A stretch of DNA of 40,415 nt from an uncultured Lachnospiraceae bacterium (GTDB lineage Bacteria; Bacillota; Clostridia; Lachnospirales; Lachnospiraceae), in assembly GCA_947174495.1 (NCBI GenBank), contig CAMWJC010000025.1, forward strand, positions 1 through 40,415, given 5' to 3'. The notes beneath the pieces were generated by a model. The model was not told the origin of the DNA and did not search any database. It worked only from the letters and a program-made list of their open reading frames with translations. Positions 15,982-24,086 of this stretch are shown piece by piece (the first letter of the stretch is position 1; the number at the start of each line of letters is the position of its first letter). A program made the position numbers and the translations under genes.

Positions 15982-16950
15982 TCAATTTGTGACAACTTTT
16001 TGTTTTTTCTGTTGTCTCCAATAATCCTTATTCATGGAACATGCCACCACCATCTTCTGTGGCAGCTTCCGATACCGCTTTCCAAGAAAATACCCCGCAT
16101 ATTTGCATGCGCTCTGCCAGAAAAGTTTTACAATCAGCCATGGCTTTCCTTTTTGCATCAAATAAATGCAGGTATTTTTAATCAGGCGTATTCCTTCGGA
16201 TTCCGCCGTTATACCTCCAAAAATCTCCGGATACTGAGCATGAGATACCCCCAGATCAAAATTGCGGTGAAATTGCTGTGCGCCGCTGTAATTATGAGAG
16301 TGTATCACCTGAGCATCCGCTGCATAGGCAATTCCAAATCCTCTATCAAGAGCCCGCCTTGCATAAATCATATCTTCGTTAAATATCGTATGTGCCGCAA
16401 AACCTCCCAGCTCATCAAAAGTCTCCCTCCGGTATGCAGCGCAGGCATTGGATGCAAAAAAAGCTTTGATTCCCAATTCTGGAATATCCTCTGCATATTT
16501 CACCCTGGAGATTTCCGGATAATTAAAGCCTCTGGTAAACGCCTCCAAAACGCCGCAATCCTGACTTGGAAGCTGTCTTCCGTAAGAAATGGCTATCTTG
16601 TGATCTTTAAATGGAGCCAGTAAATTTTGGAGCAAGTTGTCATCCTTTGGCATGCAATCATCGGTAAGCATGACAAAATACGGACTGTCCGACAAAGATA
16701 CTCCGTAATTTCTGGTTTTTCCGTGATCAAATTCTTCCTTTGAGATATGCCGTATCAACAAATTATCATATTTTTGCAGCAATTCCTGTTCCGAAATTCT
16801 TTCATCAAAACATTTCTTTTCCGTATTGATAATGATAATCCTTTTCAAGTACTGTCTCTGCCTGCTCAGCATATCCAGAAGCTGCAGAAATGATTTTTCT
16901 GGTTTATAAACTGGAATAATAACATCCGCCTCTACCTTTTCCGTGCCCAT
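15982..16950 (-). CDS. family 2 glycosyltransferase, rhamnosyltransferase-like
   Basis: This 322-residue cytoplasmic GT2 enzyme starts with the nucleotide-sugar fold VIIPVYKPEKSFLQLLDML and has a DDC version of the metal-binding aspartate motif (YFVMLTDDCMPKD). An acceptor-side segment contains FNEDMIYARRAL. The C-terminal region (HRNFDLGVSHAQYPEIFGG) is typical of rhamnosyl-type transferases of O-antigen clusters. The ATG at 16950 follows GGAGG with 6-base spacing; the frame is open to 16989. It is the last gene of the polysaccharide cluster and is separated from the LCP gene by a terminator, so its expression may depend on read-through or on its own weak promoter. Sugar specificity is not readable. 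Confidence 0.85.
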   Translation of the reverse strand: MGTEKVEADVIIPVYKPEKSFLQLLDMLSRQRQYLKRIIIINTEKKCFDERISEQELLQKYDNLLIRHISKEEFDHGKTRNYGVSLSDSPYFVMLTDDCMPKDDNLLQNLLAPFKDHKIAISYGRQLPSQDCGVLEAFTRGFNYPEISRVKYAEDIPELGIKAFFASNACAAYRRETFDELGGFAAHTIFNEDMIYARRALDRGFGIAYAADAQVIHSHNYSGAQQFHRNFDLGVSHAQYPEIFGGITAESEGIRLIKNTCIYLMQKGKPWLIVKLFWQSACKYAGYFLGKRYRKLPQKMVVACSMNKDYWRQQKKQKVVTN

Positions 16951-17007
16951 GATAAACCTCCATGCCGCATCTTGAATTACTTCCTGCACTTACCCATGCA
17001 TTTACAA

Positions 17008-17033
17008 AAGGGACCAGCTTACGTTGGTCCCTT
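17008..17033 (-). terminator. terminator after the LCP gene
   Basis: AAGGGACCA and TGGTCCCTT form a 9-bp stem with an 8-nt loop. On the minus strand TTTTGTAAA follows. It lies just after the LCP stop codon and before the last glycosyltransferase. Confidence 0.75.
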
Positions 17034-17038
17034 CTCTA

Positions 17039-18214
17039 CTATTTAATGTACTGACTGGTATCCGCTTTAATCTTTTCGCTGTATTCCTTTACCTGATCAG
17101 ACGGTTCATATTCATAATCCTGGAACAGGAATCCGTGAAGCCACTTAACATTCTCGGTCAGGTCCGTGGGTACTATACAGCTTCCCTTGGTACCAATATT
17201 TCCGGTAGAAAGCATATCCCTATTCGGAAATCCTGCCTGATCCACCACCTCATACTTGGTAACATCTGATAAAAGTTCCAGAATTTCTGTCAGATCCAGT
17301 GAAGTATAAATTTCATTGAACACCTTGTTTGCAATCTCATTTAAGGCTGACGGAGATGCCTTCTTTGTCTTTTCCGCAATGGCAAGCAGCACCGTCCGCT
17401 GACGCTGGGTACGCTGGAAGTCATCGCCTATATATCTGATACGACAGTAAGCCGTAGCCTGCAGGCCGTTCAGTGTCTGCCTTCCCGCTGTGGTGACCGG
17501 TATATAATCCGTTCCGGCATTTGCCTCATAATGCTCACCATCTTTAGTCGTACCCACCATACTGATCTGATAATTGTTCAGATGTTGGATCTCCGCTTCT
17601 GTCACTTCAATTTCTACACCGCCCAGCGCATCAATGGTATCCCGAAGTCCTGCAAATCCTACGGTAACAAAATCTGTTATATTCATATCCAGATTCATGT
17701 TCAGCATGTTCATTGCCATCTTGGGACCGCCCTTGGCATAGGCTGAATTACATTTATTATAAGTATCATTACTCAGATTCAGATAACTGTCACGGTAAAC
17801 ACTGACCAATCTGCATTCACCGCTGTCCAGGTTCACGGAAGCAATCATGATGGTATCACTTCGGGTGTTTTTAGTCAGTGCTCCTGTGGTGGAATCCACA
17901 CCGAATAATGCAATGTTCCGGTACCCCTTCATGGTCGTTTCAATCTTCTCCTCCACCGCAGGGTTGATAACGATCTCTTCCTCCGGAATATCTACCTTTC
18001 CTACCTTTTCGGTTTTAAGTACGCCATAAAGCACGACAACCATAATAAGCAGCACAAAAATTTCCACGACAAACAGTACAATTTTACCGCCTTTTTTCTT
18101 TGCCTTTTTCTTTGTTGCCTTTGGAGGCACTTTCTTCTTTTTCCTTACTTCTCTTTCCGGCTCATGCTTAACCGGCTTTTTCTTAACTGCTTTCTTCGAT
18201 GCTGTTGTAGCCAT
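17039..18214 (-). CDS. LytR-CpsA-Psr (LCP) wall glycopolymer ligase
   Basis: LCP proteins transfer lipid-linked glycopolymers to peptidoglycan outside the membrane. This 391-residue protein has a very basic cytoplasmic tail (residues 1-42, mostly Lys/Arg) and one membrane helix (44-66). The LCP domain shows NTRSDTIMIASV (R118, D120), VYRDSYL, and RIRYIGDDFQRTQRQR, the arginines and aspartates that bind the polyprenyl phosphate. It follows the sugar-1-phosphate transferase gene by about 170 bases. That gap contains two direct repeats of TTTCTCACA (18293-18301 and 18311-18319), which may be regulatory. In this cluster its likely job is attaching the exported polysaccharide to the wall. Confidence 0.92.
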   Translation of the reverse strand: MATTASKKAVKKKPVKHEPEREVRKKKKVPPKATKKKAKKKGGKIVLFVVEIFVLLIMVVVLYGVLKTEKVGKVDIPEEEIVINPAVEEKIETTMKGYRNIALFGVDSTTGALTKNTRSDTIMIASVNLDSGECRLVSVYRDSYLNLSNDTYNKCNSAYAKGGPKMAMNMLNMNLDMNITDFVTVGFAGLRDTIDALGGVEIEVTEAEIQHLNNYQISMVGTTKDGEHYEANAGTDYIPVTTAGRQTLNGLQATAYCRIRYIGDDFQRTQRQRTVLLAIAEKTKKASPSALNEIANKVFNEIYTSLDLTEILELLSDVTKYEVVDQAGFPNRDMLSTGNIGTKGSCIVPTDLTENVKWLHGFLFQDYEYEPSDQVKEYSEKIKADTSQYIK

Positions 18215-18292
18215 ATAAATTAATCTCTCCCTTTTTACAAATTGAAATCACTTTTGGGCCTTATCATCTGTGAGTCCTTCAAGTAAATGTAA

Positions 18293-18319
18293 TTTCTCAC
18301 AGTTCAATATTTTCTCACA
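18293..18319. promoter_or_regulatory. direct repeats upstream of the LCP gene
   Basis: TTTCTCACA occurs at 18293-18301 and again at 18311-18319, 18 bases apart (about two helical turns), in the 171-bp gap before the LCP gene. It could be a regulator site near the LCP promoter. No firm -35/-10 pair was found. Confidence 0.3.
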
Positions 18320-18385
18320 AATCAGATGTTTAAGCAAGCCCTAAGGAGTTTTTTAATGTATCCTTAAGATTTGTAAATATAGACT

Positions 18386-19795
18386 TTAATATGCATTTTT
18401 ATTAATGAAACCCTTAAAGATTGTCAGAAACATAATCTTAAAATCCCAGGACAAGGTCCAGTTTTCAATATAAAATAAATCATATTCAATTCTTTTTCGA
18501 ATGGATGTATCTCCCCGGTATCCATTAATCTGAGCCCATCCGGTAAGTCCCGGACGCACCTGGTGTTTGATCATGTAACGCGGGATCTCCTCTTTAAATT
18601 TCTCTACAAACTGAGGTCTTTCCGGCCTTGGTCCTACCAGTGACATTTCTCCCAACAAAATATTAAAAAGCTGTGGCAGTTCGTCCAGACTGGTTCGCCG
18701 CAAAAACTTTCCAACTTTGGTAACTCTCGGGTCATCCTTCACGGTCCATGCCTGCTCCTCCGTGGAAGGTCTCTGCAATTCCATGGTCCGGAATTTATAC
18801 ATATGAAAGGGCTTATTGTGAAGCCCTACACGCTCCTGCTTAAAAATCACCGGTCCCCGACTGGTAAACCGCACCATCAAAGCAACCGTCAACATAATCG
18901 GTGATGATATCAGAATGCCTAGCGTAGAACCCAAAATATCCACTGCCCTCTTTGCTACCCAGTTTAGCGTATTGGTTAGCGGCACATACCGGATATTGAT
19001 AACCGGAAGCCCCATCAAATCCTCGGTATAGGGATGACTGGGCACCAAAGAATTATAATCCGGGATAAACTTTGTATGAACGCCGGATTTTTCACACAAA
19101 TCCACAATGTTTTCCAAATGATCGTAATCGTTAAGAGCCAGTGTGATTGCAATTTCATCCAACTTATTCTCTGGGAGAATATATTTAATGTTTTCTACCC
19201 TTCCCACCACTTTAACGCCTTTATAAATGGTGCCGCTGGGAATACGGTCATCCAAAATGCCTCTTATCACATATCCCCACTGGGGATTTGCATTAATTCT
19301 GTTAATATATTCTTCCGCTGCCCTGGAATATCCCACCAAAAGCATATACTTCAGGTTATAGCCCTTTTTGCGGAAATACAATAGCAGATTCCGGATCAAC
19401 GTCCGGCAAATTGTGGTTGCTATGACATTGATTGCAAAGAAGGTCCCCATCATGAAACGGGAAAAATGATTCTGCTTGACCATATACAAAAAAACAATAA
19501 AGCCAACGATTCCTACCGTGTTAGCCTTAAGAATCCCTGCTAATTCATATTTACGCCTGGTAGCACGCTTTGGTGCATACATATTAAAGAAATAATATAA
19601 TATAATATATTCGGGTACCACAAAATAGAGGTAACTAAAATAGACCCTCGTATCAAGTGCGCCTGCGCCGGGTTCTGTATCCGCAAACACCGTGCAAAAC
19701 TTAATATACCATGCAAGCAAGTAGGAGACTGCCACAACCAGGGCATCCACCAACAAGTGCAATCGATTGAAAAGCTTCTGATTGTCCTTTATCAT
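18386..19795 (-). CDS. polyprenyl-phosphate sugar-1-phosphate transferase
   Basis: This initiating enzyme moves a sugar-1-phosphate from a nucleotide sugar to undecaprenyl phosphate. The 469-residue protein has four or five N-terminal membrane helices (within 13-135) and a Rossmann-like CoA-binding_3 region (MLLVGYSRAAEEYINRI). A further hydrophobic segment near 278-305 precedes the catalytic sugar-transferase domain with FKQERVGLHNKPFHMYKFRTM split by its KFRTM box, LPQLFNILLGEMSLVGPRPE, and LTGWAQING. This is the WbaP/CpsE-type layout. It would make the first committed step of the polymer built by the surrounding GT2 enzymes. The preferred sugar cannot be told from sequence. Confidence 0.92.
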   Translation of the reverse strand: MIKDNQKLFNRLHLLVDALVVAVSYLLAWYIKFCTVFADTEPGAGALDTRVYFSYLYFVVPEYIILYYFFNMYAPKRATRRKYELAGILKANTVGIVGFIVFLYMVKQNHFSRFMMGTFFAINVIATTICRTLIRNLLLYFRKKGYNLKYMLLVGYSRAAEEYINRINANPQWGYVIRGILDDRIPSGTIYKGVKVVGRVENIKYILPENKLDEIAITLALNDYDHLENIVDLCEKSGVHTKFIPDYNSLVPSHPYTEDLMGLPVINIRYVPLTNTLNWVAKRAVDILGSTLGILISSPIMLTVALMVRFTSRGPVIFKQERVGLHNKPFHMYKFRTMELQRPSTEEQAWTVKDDPRVTKVGKFLRRTSLDELPQLFNILLGEMSLVGPRPERPQFVEKFKEEIPRYMIKHQVRPGLTGWAQINGYRGDTSIRKRIEYDLFYIENWTLSWDFKIMFLTIFKGFINKNAY

Positions 19796-19864
19796 ACCTT
19801 GCTACCTTCTTGCAAACATTCTACAATATTATTCCAAAAAGTACAACTTCAAATTCAATGTACC

Positions 19865-20830
19865 CTATCCCCTTATACGTCTCAACAGATTAATCCATAA
19901 TTGTACCTGTATCCACAGATAATTAGTAAAATGTCTCCAATTAAAATGTACCCTTGCGTTCTTGCCCACTTCCGACAGGGAAAGCCTCATTCCTCCCGAA
20001 AGTCCTTCTTTGTATGCACCTCCAAGTCCTTTTTTGCTAAAAAAGGCAAACTTGCACAAAAACCCCACCAAAAGAAATGGAAGGTTTATGATCACCTGCA
20101 ATAGAGGCATATTTTTATAAACCAGATAAATGCTGTTTGCCGCCGAGAGCTTTACCTTAAATTCATTATGTCTCGAACCACTAACCGCGCTTCCTGCATG
20201 ATACACAATCGCCTCCGGTACATACCTATTAGGATATCCACAAATATTTGCCCGATACCCAATATCAACATCTTCCAAATAAGCAAAATGATTTACATCA
20301 AAATATCCAATTTCAGAAAAAATACTTTTACGGTATAATGCGCAGGCAGCGCAGGAAGAAAACACCCGGTCAGACTTAGTCCACAAATCCGACGATTTCC
20401 CTCTTCCTCTTGCAAAAGCCCAGCCAAGTGCACAATAAAAATCTCCGGCGCCATCCAGCTTTTCCGGCTCTTTTAAACTGATCAGCTTTGCTGATACGGA
20501 AAAAGCTTTTGGATATCGATCCATCTCCTTCTCTAGATATTCTACCGCCTTTACATCCACAACGGTATCGTTATTAAGCAGTAGTACATACTCCGTTTCG
20601 GCTGCCCTGATCCCGGCATTTACTGCTGCTGAAAACCCTTTGTTTTCTTCAAAAGAAATAATTTGGGTCTGAGGGAACCGCTCCCTAACGAGTTCAAGAC
20701 TTCCATCCGCTGAAGCATTATCTACTACAATCACTTCAAGTGGTATACTACTTTTATAAACCGAATTCAAGCAACCTTCTATATAGTTTATTCCTTTATA
20801 ATTAGGAATAACAACCGTTGTTTTTACCAT
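19865..20830 (-). CDS. family 2 glycosyltransferase, WbbL/rhamnosyl-type
   Basis: The 321-residue protein begins with the nucleotide-binding strand TTVVIPNYKGINYIEGCL. It has the aspartate pair in YVLLLNNDTVV and an acceptor-site motif FAYLEDVDIGYRANI, followed by a C-terminal hydrophobic segment (INLPFLLVGFLCKFAFF) that probably holds it on the membrane. This pattern fits WbbL-like rhamnosyltransferases. The ATG at 20830 follows AGAGG. It lies 15 bases after the 460-residue GT2 and is co-directional with the initiating transferase. With dTDP-rhamnose genes in the cluster, a rhamnosyl role is reasonable but inferred. Confidence 0.85.
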   Translation of the reverse strand: MVKTTVVIPNYKGINYIEGCLNSVYKSSIPLEVIVVDNASADGSLELVRERFPQTQIISFEENKGFSAAVNAGIRAAETEYVLLLNNDTVVDVKAVEYLEKEMDRYPKAFSVSAKLISLKEPEKLDGAGDFYCALGWAFARGRGKSSDLWTKSDRVFSSCAACALYRKSIFSEIGYFDVNHFAYLEDVDIGYRANICGYPNRYVPEAIVYHAGSAVSGSRHNEFKVKLSAANSIYLVYKNMPLLQVIINLPFLLVGFLCKFAFFSKKGLGGAYKEGLSGGMRLSLSEVGKNARVHFNWRHFTNYLWIQVQLWINLLRRIRG

Positions 20831-20845
20831 TTATTAATTCCTCTT

Positions 20846-22228
20846 TTAATTAATCTTCTCTATCATATCCGGGTCCCACACAATCCGCCATCCCTTTTTT
20901 CGAATCTTTTCACAGAACCGAAGACTCAAATCTTTATAATCCACCTGATCGTTTAGACAATTTTTCCAGTCAAACCTGCCATTCCCCGGATTCCTCATAT
21001 ATCCAAGTCCAAGCATTTCGCCCAGAACTTCCTCGGCACGAGGAGATACCTTCATGCATCTGATATCCACAGCCTCCACTTCCTGCATCAGGGATGCCCG
21101 ATGCATATATCCGCTATATTCTCTGTGGAGCCCTTCATAAATTACTTTACCTTCTTCTGTATAGATGCCAGAAATAACTTTATTTGTCTTATCAATGATT
21201 TTTCCTCCGATGACCGCCGTGTCCAGTCTGTTGGCAAACAGATCCGGTTGATAGTCTATCCGGTAAAATCCCAAATGACGAATATGAGACACTTTTCCTT
21301 TCCAGTTTCTGCTCCGAATAAAATCCTCGATTGCACGCTTTCCCGCATCATAAGCATATTGCTTACTTGCAGGATTTTCAGCAGTAGACTGCTCATGGCA
21401 GCGCCAGTGATAAAGAACTTTTGGTATATGTGCAACAGGCAGATCTGCCTTTGTTGTTCTTTGCTTATCCTTTCCTAGCATACTGCTCACTGCCCGGAGC
21501 ACCAGATCATAATCCTGCGCTCCATCGCACACGGTTCGAAAACACAATTCCTGCATAAGTTGACGCTTCATCACCAGGAAATGACAGATATAATTATTGG
21601 ACAAAATTAAATCGAGGTTAAATTTCGGTTTCTTATTAACTTCAAAAAACTGTAATCCTGTTCCGTCACATTTATCCTCATCAGAATATAACATCTGTAA
21701 TTGAATATTTTTTTCTTCCTGCTTTTGAATTTCCTTCGCCATCTCGTAAAGTGCATTAGGTGTAAGCAGATCATCATGATCCAAAAGTGCTGCATAATCC
21801 CCGGTGGCATACATCAGCGCCTGATTGGTATTCGCGGATATTCCTGCATTTTGTTTCAGCCTTCGATATTTGATGCGGGGATCATCATAGCTTTTCACAA
21901 TCTGCTCTACCCGGTCGCTTTCACTGGCATCCGCCAAAAGCAGTTCAAAATTTCCATAAGTCTGATCAAAAACCGATTGCAGCATAGCCCGCAGATATTC
22001 TTCCTTTGTCTCATAAGCTGGAACCAGAATACTGAACCGAATCTGAAAGGAATCTGATTTTTCTTTTTGCGCAAGGAGTTCAGCCGGATCTGGATCTTCA
22101 TAGTGATAATCATCCGCCTTTTCTGTTTCCACTCTCTCCCTAGCTGCATAGTATGCCTGCTTTACTCCATTTTTTTTCAGATAGTTCAAAGTTTTCTTCA
22201 AATTGCTCATTTTTAGAATTTTTGCCAT
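20846..22228 (-). CDS. family 2 glycosyltransferase with eroded second domain
   Basis: The 460-residue protein has a complete first GT2 domain (about residues 43-275): FSILVPAYETKEEYL, DYAALLDHDDLLTP with the metal-binding DHDD, and YNDED-like YSDEDKCDG. The part after about residue 320 (AVIGGKIIDKTNKVISGIY, MHRASLMQEVEAVDIRCM) resembles only the rear half of the second GT2 domain found in its neighbour at 24087-26105. The nucleotide-binding half of that domain is missing, so only one active site is expected. The start lacks a strong ribosome site. It follows the hexomutase gene and a hairpin. Confidence 0.8.
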   Translation of the reverse strand: MAKILKMSNLKKTLNYLKKNGVKQAYYAARERVETEKADDYHYEDPDPAELLAQKEKSDSFQIRFSILVPAYETKEEYLRAMLQSVFDQTYGNFELLLADASESDRVEQIVKSYDDPRIKYRRLKQNAGISANTNQALMYATGDYAALLDHDDLLTPNALYEMAKEIQKQEEKNIQLQMLYSDEDKCDGTGLQFFEVNKKPKFNLDLILSNNYICHFLVMKRQLMQELCFRTVCDGAQDYDLVLRAVSSMLGKDKQRTTKADLPVAHIPKVLYHWRCHEQSTAENPASKQYAYDAGKRAIEDFIRSRNWKGKVSHIRHLGFYRIDYQPDLFANRLDTAVIGGKIIDKTNKVISGIYTEEGKVIYEGLHREYSGYMHRASLMQEVEAVDIRCMKVSPRAEEVLGEMLGLGYMRNPGNGRFDWKNCLNDQVDYKDLSLRFCEKIRKKGWRIVWDPDMIEKIN

Positions 22229-22265
22229 ATCTTATGCCTGCCTTATGTTTTTCTCCTTATACGGC

Positions 22266-22296
22266 AAATCGCCCTGATAACCAGGGCGATTTTTTA
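22266..22296. terminator. strong hairpin between hexomutase and GT2 genes
   Basis: AAATCGCCCTG (22266-22276) and CAGGGCGATTT (22282-22292) form an 11-bp GC-rich stem. The T-tract (TTTTTAATTT) follows on the plus strand, where no gene is read. On the minus strand, along which the cluster is transcribed, only TTT belongs to the stem, so it probably attenuates weakly or guards against antisense transcription. Confidence 0.55.
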
Positions 22297-22310
22297 ATTT
22301 TACCGTTCTA

Positions 22311-24032
22311 TTACAGATAAGCTTTCAACGCTTCTGTAAGTTTTTCCACTTTCTGTTGTGCATCCTCCAAGCTGTTTCCTTTTACGCCCATATAAAACTT
22401 AATTTTGGGTTCTGTACCGGAAGGACGGGCACAACACCAGGAATCATTAGTTAGATCAAAGTAAAGCACGTTCGATTTCGGAAGTCCGGTAGGTTTCTGC
22501 TCACCGGTCTCCATGTTCGTCGTTACATCTCGGTCATAATCCCTCAGTTCTTTTACAATCAGTTCTCCAAAATTCTTCGGCGGATTGCTGCGAAGCTTAT
22601 CCATCATTTCTGCAATCTGTTTGGAACCATCGATTCCCTTTAGAGTAATTGCATACTGCGTTTCCTTGAAGTATCCATACTTTTCGTAGAGCTTTAACAT
22701 CTGATCCCACACCGTAATACCGTTCTTCTTGCACCACGCTGCCACCTCGCACAGGCACATTACTGCAACTACGGCATCCTTGTCTCTTGCATGGGTTCCT
22801 GCCAGACAGCCATAGCTCTCTTCAAGTCCAAATACGTAATTATTGGAACCATTTTGTTCAAAGAGTTTAATTTGCTCCCCAATATATTTAAATCCAGTCA
22901 GTACTTCAATAAATTTCACCTGATAATCTTCACAAATGGCTTTTGCCATGTTTGTGGTAACAATGGTAGTTACCAGCGCCGGATTCTCAGGCATGGTTTT
23001 CGTTGCTGCTCTTTCTCTTAAAATGTACTCTGCGATCAGCATACCGGACATATTTCCGGTAAAGGGCATGTACTCCCCAGTCTTAGAATCCAATGCGTAA
23101 ATTCCCAGTCTGTCCGCATCCGGGTCGGTAGCCAGAACAATATCTGCATTCTTTTCTTTTGCCAGCTTAAGCGCAAGGGTAAATGCCTTGGGATCTTCCG
23201 GATTGGGGTATTCCAATGTGGTAAAATCCGGATCTGGAAGCTCCTGCTCCGGAACAACATAAACATGCTTAAATCCAAGCTCGGAGAGAATTCTTCTAAC
23301 CGGCACATTTCCTGTTCCGTGGAAAGGTGAATAGACGATACGAATGTCATCTGCAACTTCCTTAATGACATCTGGATGAATAATCTGCTTTTTCAGTTCA
23401 ACCATATATGCATCGTCAATTTCCGCGCCGATCACCTGATAAAGTCCAGCCTTCACTGCCTCATCCTTATCCATAGTCTTTACCTGATGATAGTCCGTAA
23501 CCTTCTTGACTTCTTCAATGATCTCTTTGTCCTTGGGAGCTGTAACCTGGGCACCGTCCTCCCAATATGCCTTATATCCGTTATATTCCGGAGGATTATG
23601 GCTTGCTGTAATCACAATACCGGAAATACATCCTAGCTTACGAAGTGCAAAGGAAAGCTCCGGTGTAGGACGAAGTGCATCAAACACATAAGCCTTAATA
23701 CCGTTTGCTGCCAGGCAAAGAGCCGCCTCATCTGCAAATTCCGGTGACATTCTTCTGGAATCATATGCGATCGCTACGCCTCTGTCCTTACCTCCCTGGC
23801 TGATAATATAATTTGCAAGACCCTGAGTCGCTTTCCGTACGGTATAAATATTCATGCGGTTTGTTCCGGCGCCGATCACGCCTCGAAGTCCGCCTGTACC
23901 GAATTCCAATTCTTTGTAGAAGCGGTCTTCTATTTCCTTTTCATTTCCCTCAATCCCGCGAAGCTCGTCTCTGGTCTTTTCATCAAAGTAAGCATCTGTA
24001 AGCCAAAATTCATACTGCTCTTTGTAGCTCAT
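22311..24032 (-). CDS. alpha-D-phosphohexomutase (phosphoglucomutase/phosphomannomutase)
   Basis: The enzyme interconverts hexose 6- and 1-phosphates. The 573-residue protein has the phosphoserine loop TASHNPPEYNGYKAYWEDG, the metal loop ATDPDADRLGIY, a sugar-binding GLEESYG motif, and the C-terminal phosphate site RPSGTEPKIKFY. This is the long PgcA-like form. I choose the ATG at 24032 because AGGAGG is 7 bases upstream; the ATG at 24038 touches that site. Placed inside the polysaccharide cluster it can supply glucose-1-phosphate to RfbA for dTDP-sugar synthesis, although the enzyme may also serve general metabolism. Glucose or mannose preference is not certain. Confidence 0.92.
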   Translation of the reverse strand: MSYKEQYEFWLTDAYFDEKTRDELRGIEGNEKEIEDRFYKELEFGTGGLRGVIGAGTNRMNIYTVRKATQGLANYIISQGGKDRGVAIAYDSRRMSPEFADEAALCLAANGIKAYVFDALRPTPELSFALRKLGCISGIVITASHNPPEYNGYKAYWEDGAQVTAPKDKEIIEEVKKVTDYHQVKTMDKDEAVKAGLYQVIGAEIDDAYMVELKKQIIHPDVIKEVADDIRIVYSPFHGTGNVPVRRILSELGFKHVYVVPEQELPDPDFTTLEYPNPEDPKAFTLALKLAKEKNADIVLATDPDADRLGIYALDSKTGEYMPFTGNMSGMLIAEYILRERAATKTMPENPALVTTIVTTNMAKAICEDYQVKFIEVLTGFKYIGEQIKLFEQNGSNNYVFGLEESYGCLAGTHARDKDAVVAVMCLCEVAAWCKKNGITVWDQMLKLYEKYGYFKETQYAITLKGIDGSKQIAEMMDKLRSNPPKNFGELIVKELRDYDRDVTTNMETGEQKPTGLPKSNVLYFDLTNDSWCCARPSGTEPKIKFYMGVKGNSLEDAQQKVEKLTEALKAYL

Positions 24033-24086
24033 TTCCATACCTCCTGATCCTGTTTATTTTCTGAAACTAATTTTACCACAATATAC

